A stretch of 49,063 bases of DNA from Acidimicrobiales bacterium (GCA_029247365.1 JAQWLJ010000029.1:1-49063), one strand, 5' to 3'; positions 8,501 to 17,565 are shown, numbered from the stretch's first letter. Translations and numbers: made by a program. The notes: generated from the letters alone by a model not told the origin.

Positions 8501-9748
8501 TCAACTCGGCAGAGGCAAGTTGATGCTGCGGGGGAACCACAGCACGAATGTCGAACCGCGGCCGACATCGGACGCAAGGTCGACGCGGCCGCCGTGTGAC
8601 TCGACGATCTGGCGCACGATCGTAAGCCCCAGTCCGGAGCGACCTTCCTGCCGAGCCTCGCCACGGTCACCTTTCCAGAAGCGCTGAAAAATCCGCAGAT
8701 GGTTCTCCGGGGCGATACCGGGGCCTTCGTCGGCGACTGCGATGAAGTTCCAGTCGTCGAACCGGTCCGCTGACACCGTGACCGTTGAGCCGTTGGGCGC
8801 GAGACGCACGGCATTGGCGAGCAGGTTGGCCACAGAACGCCGAACCGCAGAGTTGTCGCCACAGACCGGCAGCGTCTCCTCTGGGAGCTGGATTGCAAGC
8901 TGGAGGTGGGCGGCCTCGGCCGGTGCCGAGAACTCCTCGGTGAGATCGCGAGCGAGTTCGACGAGGTCGAAGTCCTCTTGCCGCATCGTTCGGGTGCCGT
9001 GCCGGGCGTAGACCAGCAGATCGTCAACGAGCCGCGACATGCGCTCGGCCGATCGACCAACCACCTCGCCAACCGACCGGAGTTCGTCTTCATCGGCATC
9101 GGGGTCCGACATGACGACATCGAGGTTGGTGCGGATCACGGCGAGCGGGTTACGCAGCTCGTGGCTGGCCTCGTGGATGAACTCACGCTGGTTCTCGAAG
9201 GCATGGTCGAGGCGGCCAAGCATGTCGTCGAACGTGTCGGCGAGCTGTTTGAGTTCGTCATCAGGGCCTTCGAGCTTGATGCGGCGCGACAAATCCGTGC
9301 CGGAAATCTCCTGAGCAACCAGGGTGATCCGTCCGACCGGTCTCAGCACGAGGCCGGCAACGAACCAGCCGACGCCGAGACTGCCGATGAACAACAGACC
9401 AAGCGCGCCAAACGCATACGTCCGAAGCTGGTCGAGTGCCTGCTGATTCACTTCACGCTCGAACACCGCGAGTTGGTCGACGAACTCGACCTCGATGGGA
9501 ACGCCGATGATCGGGCCGTCCTCCTCGGGCTGAAAAAGCCGCACCATTTCCTCGGTGCGACTGACGTCCTGGTCGCGCAACTCCTGCGCAAGGCCGGCGT
9601 AGATACCGCCGACGACCACCGTGGCAAGGCCGAAAAGCAGGACCGAGTAGAGCACCATCAGCCGGAAACGAATCGACCCGGCCCAGCCTGGGAGCCGTTC
9701 CGCAGCTCGGACAGTGATCGGGGGTGTGGCCGCCTCAGCCACGATCAC
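8501..9748 (-). CDS. Sensor histidine kinase (MprB-like)
   Basis: The 415-residue membrane kinase has two transmembrane helices (about residues 22-45 and 110-135) around a sensor loop, then a HAMP domain (LRPVGRITLVAQEISGTDL). The DHp helix has the phospho-acceptor box HEASHELRNPLAVI. The HATPase domain shows the N box (NLLANAVRLAP), G1 (DEGPGIAPE) and G2 (GRSGLGLTIV). The GTG at 9748 overlaps the end of the response-regulator gene and gives a normal kinase length. A second GTG two codons downstream is also possible. The cognate regulator lies directly upstream and an HtrA-like protease downstream. Confidence 0.93.
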   Translation of the reverse strand: MIVAEAATPPITVRAAERLPGWAGSIRFRLMVLYSVLLFGLATVVVGGIYAGLAQELRDQDVSRTEEMVRLFQPEEDGPIIGVPIEVEFVDQLAVFEREVNQQALDQLRTYAFGALGLLFIGSLGVGWFVAGLVLRPVGRITLVAQEISGTDLSRRIKLEGPDDELKQLADTFDDMLGRLDHAFENQREFIHEASHELRNPLAVIRTNLDVVMSDPDADEDELRSVGEVVGRSAERMSRLVDDLLVYARHGTRTMRQEDFDLVELARDLTEEFSAPAEAAHLQLAIQLPEETLPVCGDNSAVRRSVANLLANAVRLAPNGSTVTVSADRFDDWNFIAVADEGPGIAPENHLRIFQRFWKGDRGEARQEGRSGLGLTIVRQIVESHGGRVDLASDVGRGSTFVLWFPRSINLPLPS

Positions 9749-10436
9749 CAGCGTCGAGCGGGACAAGGCGGTAGCCCAGTCCGATGACGGTTTCGATCGC
9801 CTGCTCCTCGTTGTCCTCAGAGAGCTTGCGGCGAAGAGTGCCAACCGTGACCCGAACCGTGTTGGTGAACGGGTCGGCATGCTCGTCCCACACATGCTCG
9901 AGCAAGTGTTCCTGACTGAGCACCTCGTCCACGTGGGCCATGAAGTAGCGCAGCAGCGCGAACTCCTTCGCAGTGAGGTCGAGGTCGCGGTCGTTGCGGC
10001 GGGCCCGCTTCTTGGTGTCGTCAAGTTCGATGTCGCCGACAACAACGACCGATGCCGAACGACCGGCCTCACGTCGCAGGAGCGAGCGCACACGAGCGGT
10101 GAGTTCGCCGAACGCGAACGGTTTGACCAGGTAGTCGTCAGCGCCATGGTCGAGACCCTCAATACGCTCGTCGATCGAATCGCGGGCGGTGAGCATGAGG
10201 ATGCGTGGCGGGTCGCCCTCCTCGGGCGGATTGGCCCGAAGCTGTTGACAGACTTCGAGTCCGTCAACACCCGGCATGGTCAGGTCAAGACAGACGAGGT
10301 CGTACGGCGTCAGCTCGGCTTTCGCGAGTGCCTCTTCGCCATCGTGGGCGAGATCGACTGCGTAGCCCTCGCGGCGCAGCCCCCGGGCAACCGCCTTTGC
10401 CAGTTCGACTTCGTCGTCGACCACGAGAATCCGCAT
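9735..10436 (-). CDS. OmpR-family response regulator (MprA-like)
   Basis: The 233-residue regulator has an N-terminal receiver (RILVVDDE, phospho-acceptor Asp in LVCLDLTMPGVDG, conserved Thr in MLTARD and Lys in YLVKPF). The C-terminal winged helix contains LTAKEFALLRYF and TNTVRVTVGTLRRKL. It overlaps the kinase gene by 14 bp. TAGTTT ends 7 nt upstream of the ATG, suggesting a leaderless mRNA. The start at 10436 matches the family. A much longer upstream reading is only the shadow of the divergent MoxR gene. Confidence 0.94.
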   Translation of the reverse strand: MRILVVDDEVELAKAVARGLRREGYAVDLAHDGEEALAKAELTPYDLVCLDLTMPGVDGLEVCQQLRANPPEEGDPPRILMLTARDSIDERIEGLDHGADDYLVKPFAFGELTARVRSLLRREAGRSASVVVVGDIELDDTKKRARRNDRDLDLTAKEFALLRYFMAHVDEVLSQEHLLEHVWDEHADPFTNTVRVTVGTLRRKLSEDNEEQAIETVIGLGYRLVPLDAGDRG

Positions 10437-10443
10437 GGTGCGG

Positions 10444-10449
10444 AAACTA
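10444..10449 (-). promoter_or_regulatory. Candidate leaderless -10 (TAGTTT) of the response-regulator operon
   Basis: TAGTTT on the minus strand ends 7 nt before the ATG at 10436. The 135-bp space to the divergent MoxR gene probably holds both promoters. Confidence 0.5.
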
Positions 10450-10571
10450 GCCGGGAGAGCGCTCACCCAATGCGTTCGGTCGCGCGTATGGTGCGCCACG
10501 TTGACTGTCACGGGCTCACGGCACCATTTTGCGCCGAAAGCTCGCATCAAGCCACGAACCGGAGCCCCTCC

Positions 10572-11615
10572 ATGACCGATGATTCCGATCCGCCATCGCT
10601 CGAGCGGGCGCTGGTCGAGCTGCGCCGCGTGATCGTCGGGCAAGAACGCCTCGTCGAACGACTGCTCGTGGCGCTCGTGGCTGGAGGGCACTGCCTGCTC
10701 GAGGGCCCACCCGGGCTCGCCAAAACACTGTCGGTGCGCACCCTCGCCGAAACCACCGGCGGCACGTTCAGCCGGGTGCAGTTCACCCCCGACCTCCTGC
10801 CAGCTGACATCACCGGCACCCGCATCTACCGAGCTTCTGCCGAGAAGTTCGACGTCGAACTTGGTCCGGTGTTCGCCAACTTCGTGCTGGCCGATGAGAT
10901 CAACCGGGCGCCGGCAAAGGTGCAGTCGGCGCTGCTGGAGGTGATGGGTGAGGGCCAGGTCACCATCGGCGGCGAGACCTTCGAGGTGCCGAAGCCGTTC
11001 CTCGTGCTCGCCACCCAGAACCCGATCGAGTCCGAGGGCGTCTACAGCCTGCCGGAGGCCCAGCGCGACCGCTTCTTGATGAAGGTGCTCATCGACTACC
11101 CCAGTGGCGCCGAGGAGATGGAGATCGTCCGGCGGATGGGCACCGTTGCCCCCACGGTGGAAAAAATGCTCGAGATCGACGACATCGTCACCTGGCAGGA
11201 GCGGGCCCTCGACATGATCGTCGATCAGGGAGTGCTCGATTACGCCGTCAACCTCGTGCTCGCGACCCGCACCCCGGCGGCCTACGGCCTCGACGACCTC
11301 ACACCAATGATCGACTACGGCGCCAGCCCCCGGGCCTCGCTCGGACTCGTCGCCGCTGGTCGGGCGCTGGCGATGCTGCGAGGCCGCGACTATGTGGTTC
11401 CCCAAGATGTGTTCGACGTTGCGCCCGATGTGCTGCGCCACCGCATCGTGCCGTCATATGAAGCGCTGGCCGCCGAACTCGACATCGAGCAAATTGTCGT
11501 GCGGATCCTGTCGACGGTGCCGGCGCCGATCATCTCGCCATCGACACAGGATCCAGGCCGAATCGACGAAGCGGCCTGGATCCCAGCCGCGCAGCCTCCA
11601 ACGCCCGACTCGTGA
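10572..11615 (+). CDS. MoxR-family AAA+ ATPase
   Basis: This 347-residue AAA+ protein has Walker A LLEGPPGLAKT near residue 40, Walker B VLADEINRAP, sensor 1 LATQNPIESEG and the YSLPEAQRDRFLMK segment typical of MoxR. MoxR ATPases act as chaperones for protein complexes and are usually followed by DUF58 and VWA genes, exactly as here (overlaps of 4 bp). The ATG at 10572 was chosen because the frame upstream lies antisense to the response regulator. A GGAG lies about 7 nt before it. Confidence 0.93.
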   Translation: MTDDSDPPSLERALVELRRVIVGQERLVERLLVALVAGGHCLLEGPPGLAKTLSVRTLAETTGGTFSRVQFTPDLLPADITGTRIYRASAEKFDVELGPVFANFVLADEINRAPAKVQSALLEVMGEGQVTIGGETFEVPKPFLVLATQNPIESEGVYSLPEAQRDRFLMKVLIDYPSGAEEMEIVRRMGTVAPTVEKMLEIDDIVTWQERALDMIVDQGVLDYAVNLVLATRTPAAYGLDDLTPMIDYGASPRASLGLVAAGRALAMLRGRDYVVPQDVFDVAPDVLRHRIVPSYEALAAELDIEQIVVRILSTVPAPIISPSTQDPGRIDEAAWIPAAQPPTPDS

Positions 11616-12544
11616 CGACGGCTCCGGCCGCCACGGCCAACGACCGCACCCGTGAGGTTCTCCGGCGGCTCGAACTCGACGTCGAACGCCGCCTCGGCGG
11701 CCTGCTGCAAGGCGACTACCGAGGCCTCGTGTCTGGCCTCGGTAGTGAACCCGGCGAGACCCGCAGGTACCAACCGGGCGACGACGTACGCCGCATGGAC
11801 TGGAACGTCACTGCCCGCTTTGGTGGGCCCCACGTCCGCGACACCATCGCCGACCGCGAGCTCGAGACCTCGGTGCTCATCGACCTTTCCCCCAGTCTCG
11901 ACTTCGGCACCACCAAGCTTCGCAAAGCCGATCTCGCAATGGCGGCGGTGGCGGCGGTCGGGATCCTCACCGACCGAAGCGGCAACCGCCTGGGCGCGAT
12001 CCTCGCCACCGCCGACGGCGTGCGCGAACGTCAGGCCCGCAGCGGGCGCCGCCACCTGATGGCGCTCCTCCACCACATCGCCACGCACGGCCCTGCGTCG
12101 GCCGTCACCCACCCTCACCCAGCCGTGTTCAACGACGCACTCCGCCGACTCGCCGGACCCGGGCATCGCACCGGACTTGCGGTCGTGATCTCTGACCTTC
12201 TCCGGCCTGGCTGGGACGATCCGCTCAGGGCCGTTACCGGGCGACAAGAAACCTTGGTGGTCGAGATTGTCGACCCGCGCGAACTCACGCTTCCCAACGT
12301 CGGCATCATCGAACTCCAAGACCGACAGACCGGTGCCGTAACCGAAATCAACACGCGCAGCGACAAGGTGCGAGCTCGTTACGAAGAGGCGGGGCGCGAG
12401 CGCTTGGCCGACCACGCGCACCGGGTCCGTCGGGCGGGAGCCGACCACCTCGTCCTGCGGACCGATCGCGACTGGGTGATCGACCTCGCTCGCTTCGTCG
12501 ACCGCCGCCGGCGCGGTCACCGGGTGAGGCGGCCCAACCGGTGA
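11612..12544 (+). CDS. DUF58 domain protein of a MoxR operon
   Basis: The 310-residue protein carries the DUF58 signature: SGLGSEPGETRRYQPGDDVRRMDWNVTAR, followed by a VWA-like core (ETSVLIDLSPSLDFG) with a partly kept metal-site pattern. The GTG start overlaps the MoxR stop (GTGA), and the stop overlaps the next start the same way. DUF58 proteins are found between MoxR and VWA membrane proteins and are thought to be their partner or substrate. No transmembrane helix is visible. Confidence 0.9.
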   Translation: MTTAPAATANDRTREVLRRLELDVERRLGGLLQGDYRGLVSGLGSEPGETRRYQPGDDVRRMDWNVTARFGGPHVRDTIADRELETSVLIDLSPSLDFGTTKLRKADLAMAAVAAVGILTDRSGNRLGAILATADGVRERQARSGRRHLMALLHHIATHGPASAVTHPHPAVFNDALRRLAGPGHRTGLAVVISDLLRPGWDDPLRAVTGRQETLVVEIVDPRELTLPNVGIIELQDRQTGAVTEINTRSDKVRARYEEAGRERLADHAHRVRRAGADHLVLRTDRDWVIDLARFVDRRRRGHRVRRPNR

Positions 12545-13518
12545 CCACCACCCGCCCGCTCGTGCTTCTCCTCCTGCTGGTCATCCTCGGCCTGGCCATC
12601 GCCTACGCGCTGCTGCAACGGCGGCGTGGCCGGTTCGCCCTGCAGTTCAGTGACGCGTCACTCCTCGACTCGGTTGCGCCACGCCGACCCGGCTGGCGTC
12701 GGCACCTGGTTGCAAGCTGCTTTCTTACCGTCATCGCGCTGCTCGTGGTGTCGGTGGCAGGACCGGCACGCTCACGCGAAGTGCCACGGGAGCGGGCGAT
12801 CGTGATTCTCACGATCGACACGTCGTTCTCGATGGGCGCGATCGACGTCGACCCCACTCGAATCGGCGCGGCCCAGGAAGCGGCCCGACAATTCCTCGAG
12901 AGCGCGCCGGTCGGTGTCGACGTCGGCCTCGTGTCGTTCCACGAGGCACCGATCATCGAAGTTCCGCCCACACCCGATCGACGTGCGGTGCTCGACGCCA
13001 TCAATGCGCTCGAACTCGGGCCGTTTACCAACACCGGCGACGCACTCTCCGCCTCGATCACCACGCTGAAGCGCACGGTGGAACAGCTTGAGGTAATCGA
13101 TGACTCCGCACCGCCGGCAGTCGTTGTGCTTCTCTCCGACGGCGAACCGACGATCGGGCGACCGATCGACGACGCAATCGCTGAAGCGACCCAGGCCGGC
13201 ATCCCCGTCTCGACTGTTGCCCTCGGCACAGCGTTGGGTGAGGTCACCGTTGAGGATCCCGATTTTCCAGGCACGTTTTTCGACGTCGACGTGCCGGTAA
13301 ACGAGAGCACGCTGCGCACCGTTGCCGAGGCGACGGGCGGTAGCTTCTTCGCCACTGCGTCAGCTAAGGAACTTGCCGCGGTCTACCGCGACATCGGTTC
13401 CGCAGTCGGCTTCGAGCAGGTCGATGAAGACATCAGCGTGTGGTTCACCTCTGCGGCGCTGGTGCTCGCGCTCCTCACGAGCGCGCTCAGCCTTCGCTGG
13501 TTCCAGCGGATTCCCTAG
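12541..13518 (+). CDS. Membrane-anchored VWA-domain protein (BatA-like)
   Basis: The 325-residue protein has two N-terminal helices (about 6-24 and 57-74), a periplasm-side VWA domain and a C-terminal helix (about 300-318). The MIDAS metal site starts with D93-T-S-F-S97, with the Thr (TNTGDAL) and Asp (LSDGEPT) partners further on. BatA-like proteins with MoxR and DUF58 form a stress-linked membrane complex of uncertain role. It is translationally coupled to DUF58 by GTGA and ends the operon. Confidence 0.9.
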   Translation: MTTTRPLVLLLLLVILGLAIAYALLQRRRGRFALQFSDASLLDSVAPRRPGWRRHLVASCFLTVIALLVVSVAGPARSREVPRERAIVILTIDTSFSMGAIDVDPTRIGAAQEAARQFLESAPVGVDVGLVSFHEAPIIEVPPTPDRRAVLDAINALELGPFTNTGDALSASITTLKRTVEQLEVIDDSAPPAVVVLLSDGEPTIGRPIDDAIAEATQAGIPVSTVALGTALGEVTVEDPDFPGTFFDVDVPVNESTLRTVAEATGGSFFATASAKELAAVYRDIGSAVGFEQVDEDISVWFTSAALVLALLTSALSLRWFQRIP

Positions 13519-13651
13519 CTGCACACCGACCGAGCGTGATCTCTGCGACCATACGGTTGACTGCAATGACGTCGAGCACCGCCCAGATCGGCAAGGGCAG
13601 ATGGATGTCAGCAAGACCCAACGGTCGATTCACGGATCAATGTGCGGTACT

Positions 13652-14812
13652 TCAGTCTTTGCCGGCTCCGACGATCCACATGGCGTAGTACTGCGCGGCA
13701 CCGCCGTACGCATGGCCCAGCGCAGTTCGGGCACCGTCGACCTGATGAGCCCCGGCGAGCCCCATAACTTGCATGGCAGCCTCACCGAATCGGATCATGC
13801 CGGATGCCCCAATCGGGTTCGACGACAACACACCACCCGAGCAGTTGACCGGCAGGTCGCCACCGTCGATCGACGTTGCGCCTTCCTCGACCATGCGCCA
13901 GCCCTCGCCCTTTTCGGCGAACCCGAGCGACTCGAGCCACATGGGCTCGTACCAGGAGAACGGCACATACATCTCGACCGCGTCGATCTCCTTGCGGCGG
14001 TCGTGGATGCCGGCTTGGGCGAACACATCGTTAGCGCACGCTTCGGACGCGGCCGGCGACACCATGTTGCGACCGCCGAACGAACCGGACTCCGAACGCA
14101 TCGCAACGCCCTTGATCCAGGCGACTGGGCCGTCGTGAGCGTCGGCAACCTTTTCGCTCCCGAGCACGATCGCGCACGCACCGTCCGATGACGGGCACGT
14201 CTCGCTATAGCGGATCGGGTCCCACAACATCGGCGACTCGACCACCTGCTCGAACGTGAGGTCCGGCTGATGCAGGTGCGCGTACGGGTTGTTAAGTGCG
14301 TGCTTGCGATCTTTCAACGCCACCATGCAGCCGATCAGCTCGGGTGCCTGCGTCATCATCATGTAGCGACGGATGATCGGGCTGAAGTAGCCGCCAGCGC
14401 CCGCGTTCACCGATGTTGCGAACGGCTGCGGCAGCGACAGCGCCCACATTGCATTGGATTCGGACTGCTTCTCCCAGCCGATCGTAAGCACCGTCTCGTG
14501 CACCCCCGACTGGATCATCGACGTGGCCACGCACGCCGTGGACCCACCGACCGAACCGGCCGTGTGCACCCGCATGATCGGCTTGCCGACACACCCGAGC
14601 GCCTCGGCGAGGTACACCTCCGGCATCATGACGCCTTCGAAGAAGTCGGGCGCCTTGCCCATGATCACCGCGTCGATGTCGGCCCAGCTCTTGCCCGACA
14701 TCTCGAGCGCGTTCGTTGCCGCTTCGCGCAGCATTCCGGCCATCGACCCTGGGTAGGTCGTGTCGTACTTCGTCTGACCAACACCGAGGACGGCCGCACG
14801 TTGCGTTCCCAT
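13652..14812 (-). CDS. Thiolase-fold lipid-transfer-type protein (Ltp3-like), no catalytic Cys
   Basis: This 386-residue protein has the thiolase fold of the SCP-x/Ltp group but lacks the thiolase chemistry residues. Where thiolases carry the nucleophilic Cys it reads VHTAGSVGGS, and the GHPxGATG His is Asn (SNPIGASG). Such Ltp proteins can act as retro-aldolases on steroid side-chain CoA esters together with a DUF35 partner, as Ltp2 does with ChsH2. The start ATG shares its A with the stop of the next thiolase-like gene upstream (TGATG). The order DUF35, 350-aa Ltp, 386-aa Ltp with a divergent F420 oxidoreductase matches my recollection of Rv3521-Rv3522-Rv3523 and Rv3520c. Confidence 0.85.
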   Translation of the reverse strand: MGTQRAAVLGVGQTKYDTTYPGSMAGMLREAATNALEMSGKSWADIDAVIMGKAPDFFEGVMMPEVYLAEALGCVGKPIMRVHTAGSVGGSTACVATSMIQSGVHETVLTIGWEKQSESNAMWALSLPQPFATSVNAGAGGYFSPIIRRYMMMTQAPELIGCMVALKDRKHALNNPYAHLHQPDLTFEQVVESPMLWDPIRYSETCPSSDGACAIVLGSEKVADAHDGPVAWIKGVAMRSESGSFGGRNMVSPAASEACANDVFAQAGIHDRRKEIDAVEMYVPFSWYEPMWLESLGFAEKGEGWRMVEEGATSIDGGDLPVNCSGGVLSSNPIGASGMIRFGEAAMQVMGLAGAHQVDGARTALGHAYGGAAQYYAMWIVGAGKD

Positions 14813-15864
14813 CACTCCCCCTCCAGCACGGCGACAAGATTCTGTTGCAGGCACGGGCCGGACGCCGCAGTGGCGACCGCTCGGTCGGCGTCGCCGCGAC
14901 TGATGCGCTGCGCGGCCTCACCGATGCGGATGAGACCCGACGCCATCATCGTGTGCGCAGCCTGAGCGCCACCCGAGGGATTAATCACGGTGTCGTCACC
15001 CAAGCCAAGCGCCGCCGTGAGCACCGCCTCGCTTGTCGAGAACGGCGCATGGAGTTCAGCAATGTCGATTTTGTCGTCACCAACGCCCGCCTTCTCACCA
15101 GCAATGCGAGCCGACATCGACTGCGTAAGGTCGCGAACCCCAAGCGTGTGTGCGTCGGACCGGTGGTCGATGCCGCGGATCCACGCTGGTCGTTCGCACA
15201 ACTCCCGGGCCTTGTCATCGGCGGCAAGCACGATGACCGCCCCGCCGTCAGACGACGCAGGGAGATCCGACGGCCGGAGAGGTTGCATGGCGTAGTCCTC
15301 AGCGAGGATGTCGGCGACCGTCTTTGGCGTCGTGCGGATGGCATGCGGGTTCGAAGCGGCGTGCTCACGAGACCGACTCGAGATCTCGGCTAACTGCTGC
15401 TCGCTGACCACACCCTGGTCGAGGAGTTGGCGGGCTGCCATCGCCTCGATCGCAAACGCGTCGGGCCATAGCGGCGCCACGTAGTACGGGTCCATCTGAG
15501 TGGCGAGCACGTCGCGCAACGAGCCCGGCGACGACTTGCCGTAGCTGTAGACGAACGCTGTGTCGATCTCGCCACACTGCAGCTTGACCCACGCTTCGTA
15601 AAGCGCCCAGGCACCGTCCTGTTCAACATGACTCTCGCTGATCGGCGGAACCGGGCCAGTGCCGTCAATCGTCATGACGAACGAGAAGGCCTGACCGGCA
15701 AGGAAGTCCGATGAACCCGAGCAGGTAAACCCCATCTCCTGTTGGGTGAGCCCGACGGCATCCTTGGCCTGGTTCATGAGTGGAACCATGAACTCGACTT
15801 CGGACTCGGTGTTGATCTTCGATTCCTGTCGCTGCGCAAACGCAACCACCGCGATGTCCCTCAT
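14812..15864 (-). CDS. Thiolase-fold lipid-transfer-type protein (Ltp4-like), no catalytic Cys
   Basis: The 350-residue protein belongs to the same Ltp/SCP-x thiolase group. It shows the FTCSGSSDFLAGQAFSFV segment of Ltp proteins, then a Cys-less nucleophile region (ISESHVEQDGAWALYEA) and a C-terminal INPSGGAQAAHTMMASGLIR block. It probably forms a hetero-complex with its neighbour and with the DUF35 protein upstream, whose stop overlaps this start by 4 bp. A role in breaking down steroid or branched acyl-CoA is inferred from the family and context. Confidence 0.85.
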   Translation of the reverse strand: MRDIAVVAFAQRQESKINTESEVEFMVPLMNQAKDAVGLTQQEMGFTCSGSSDFLAGQAFSFVMTIDGTGPVPPISESHVEQDGAWALYEAWVKLQCGEIDTAFVYSYGKSSPGSLRDVLATQMDPYYVAPLWPDAFAIEAMAARQLLDQGVVSEQQLAEISSRSREHAASNPHAIRTTPKTVADILAEDYAMQPLRPSDLPASSDGGAVIVLAADDKARELCERPAWIRGIDHRSDAHTLGVRDLTQSMSARIAGEKAGVGDDKIDIAELHAPFSTSEAVLTAALGLGDDTVINPSGGAQAAHTMMASGLIRIGEAAQRISRGDADRAVATAASGPCLQQNLVAVLEGE

Positions 15865-16856
15865 GACCCACTTGCCTCCTCGTCAGGTCGACCAACTCGG
15901 GCGTAGTCCTCGATCACCTCGTCGGGTTCGCCGGTGGGTTCCCATCCGAGGATGTTCTGCGCGCTCATCTCGAGCTCGTCATCGGGCCTCCACACCGCAC
16001 GGACCCGCATCCCAACCCGGACATCTTCGGGCTCGATGTTCATGCTGAGACCCATGAAGCCAACCGATGCGCCATCGAGCACAATCCACGCCGAGACGTA
16101 CGGCGGGGTGAGATCGGGCCGCATCTTGATCGGCACTCGGGTGATATTGAACGATTCGATGTAGCCGGTGTCGGGAAGCTCGACGAGGTCAGGCAAGGTC
16201 GACCTCCCGGCAATCGAACTGACGCCTCGAGGCGGCACGAACACCTGCCCAGTCTCAGGGCACTGGTCACCGAGGATTCGTTTGTCCTTCATCGCCCGCA
16301 GATACTGCGAGAGGGCCCGTCCCGGCGAGTAGGTGTACTCCATGCGGATTGGTGTGCGCACCGATCGCACCTCTTCCACACCAGCCGGAACCACACCGGG
16401 CTCGCCTAGGGCCGAGGCGACGGCAGGGACAAACCCTGCGATGTCGGTGATATGGCCCTCGCGCTCCTTGCGCCAGACCACCTCGACGCGCATGCCGGTC
16501 TCCATCTCGTGCGGGCCGTCGACCATCACTGCGTGAAGCATCGGCGTGTCGGCGCCATCGAGTGTGATCATCGCCCAGGCAAACGGTTGCGAGAAGGGCT
16601 GCTGCGGCCGGGGATCACCGTTCCACGTCCACGTCTGCACGCTGCCAAGCGTGCTCACCGGCACCAGTTCGCTGAGCGACTCCGAGGTGATCGGGTCGTA
16701 TTCGAGCGGAGGGCACATGACGGACCCGTCGCTGCGCTTCACCCCCTGCACCACGCCTTCGCGCAGCCCGGTCAGAAAGGCCCCGATCACGGGTCCTGTC
16801 GTGCGAGTGAAGGGGTATTCGAGCACCAACGGCGCGGTGAGAACTTCGTCTGCCAT
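15861..16856 (-). CDS. Tandem DUF35 (OB-fold) protein, partner of the Ltp pair
   Basis: Two DUF35-type halves are visible in 331 residues: one around 20-150 (WRKEREGHITDIAGF) and one around 180-310 (RILGDQCPETGQVFVPPRG, then VGMRVRAVWRPDDE). DUF35 proteins bind thiolase-fold partners and help hold acyl-CoA. Their zinc ribbon normally has four Cys; here each half keeps only one (VMCPP and DQCPE), so zinc binding is doubtful. A good ribosome site (GGGAGG) precedes the ATG. The gene opens the Ltp operon. Its -10 (TAGGAT, 16899-16904) lies next to a perfect palindrome. Confidence 0.85.
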   Translation of the reverse strand: MADEVLTAPLVLEYPFTRTTGPVIGAFLTGLREGVVQGVKRSDGSVMCPPLEYDPITSESLSELVPVSTLGSVQTWTWNGDPRPQQPFSQPFAWAMITLDGADTPMLHAVMVDGPHEMETGMRVEVVWRKEREGHITDIAGFVPAVASALGEPGVVPAGVEEVRSVRTPIRMEYTYSPGRALSQYLRAMKDKRILGDQCPETGQVFVPPRGVSSIAGRSTLPDLVELPDTGYIESFNITRVPIKMRPDLTPPYVSAWIVLDGASVGFMGLSMNIEPEDVRVGMRVRAVWRPDDELEMSAQNILGWEPTGEPDEVIEDYARVGRPDEEASGS

Positions 16857-16906
16857 CGTTCCTCCCGGTGGGTGGTTTGGGGGCGACCGTAGCGGCCTAT
16901 CCTAAA

Positions 16907-16923
16907 CCTGACGAATCGTCAGG
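16907..16923 (-). promoter_or_regulatory. Perfect 17-bp palindrome at the DUF35/Ltp operon promoter
   Basis: CCTGACGA and TCGTCAGG pair fully around one central base. The site lies 2 bp upstream of a TAGGAT -10 on the minus strand and overlaps the stop codon of the TetR gene. This is the place a repressor would occupy. A terminator for the TetR gene is the alternative, but there is no T-run. Confidence 0.6.
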
Positions 16924-17503
16924 AACGGCCAGCGAGGAGCATCCGCGCTGCGTCTTCGAGATCGTCGCTGGCCCGCTCATACGTAAGCCAGTCGTTCTTC
17001 CAACCGAGCAGCGCAGAGAACCAAACATGCTCGAGTGAGCGGATGATCCGAGCCTGGTCATCGGCGGGAAAATCGGGTGGGAACGCGGTGCCGAGCAGGC
17101 CAGCGAAGGTGACATGCAACGCCTCTTGGCACGCAGCGACCTCCTCACCTTCGGCGACAAAGCCGCTGATCAGCGCTGCGGTGACCTTCGGGTGCGCTCC
17201 CATGCTGTCGATCGTGCGGTGCAGCAGATCGAGCACCCGATCGAGCGTCGTGGCACCGTTGACCGGGTTAGCTTCGACCCCCCGCCGAAACGTGTCGAGC
17301 CACTCACTCATCGACTCGGCGAGCAGATGATCCTTCGACGAGAAGTAGTGATAGACGGTGCCGAGGGCGACATCGGCGCGTTCTGCAACCGCCCGCATCT
17401 GTACACCGTCGTAGCCGCCCTGCGCCGCAAGCTCGATCGCCGCCCGGAGCACCCCATCTCGCCGTTCGGCTTGGCGATCAGTGAGACGGCGGGCGCTGGA
17501 CAC
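16919..17503 (-). CDS. TetR-family repressor, KstR-like
   Basis: The 194-residue regulator has a helix-turn-helix at about residues 30-60 (GGYDGVQMRAVAERADVALGTVYHYFSSKDHLL). This closely resembles KstR, the repressor of cholesterol catabolism in mycobacteria and Rhodococcus, whose ligand is a steroid-CoA ester. The C-terminal half is the usual helical ligand domain. The GTG at 17503 is preceded by TACCCT at 6 nt. It sits between the DUF35/Ltp operon and a divergent F420 oxidoreductase and probably controls both. A true KstR would have a much wider regulon, so this may be a local paralogue. Confidence 0.85.
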   Translation of the reverse strand: MSSARRLTDRQAERRDGVLRAAIELAAQGGYDGVQMRAVAERADVALGTVYHYFSSKDHLLAESMSEWLDTFRRGVEANPVNGATTLDRVLDLLHRTIDSMGAHPKVTAALISGFVAEGEEVAACQEALHVTFAGLLGTAFPPDFPADDQARIIRSLEHVWFSALLGWKNDWLTYERASDDLEDAARMLLAGRS

Positions 17504-17509
17504 CCGCCA

Positions 17510-17515
17510 AGGGTA
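17510..17515 (-). promoter_or_regulatory. Candidate leaderless -10 (TACCCT) of the TetR gene
   Basis: TACCCT on the minus strand ends 6 nt before the GTG at 17503. Confidence 0.45.
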
Positions 17516-17565
17516 CTTCGCTGACCACGCGCCCCAGGGCAGCCAGGCTTGGCTGTTGTTCCACC

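Noticed and set aside
11390-12520. Minus-strand open frame of 376 codons antisense to the DUF58 gene
   Set aside because: The plus-strand DUF58 protein has clear conserved motifs and GTGA overlaps with its neighbours, so the antisense frame is a shadow.
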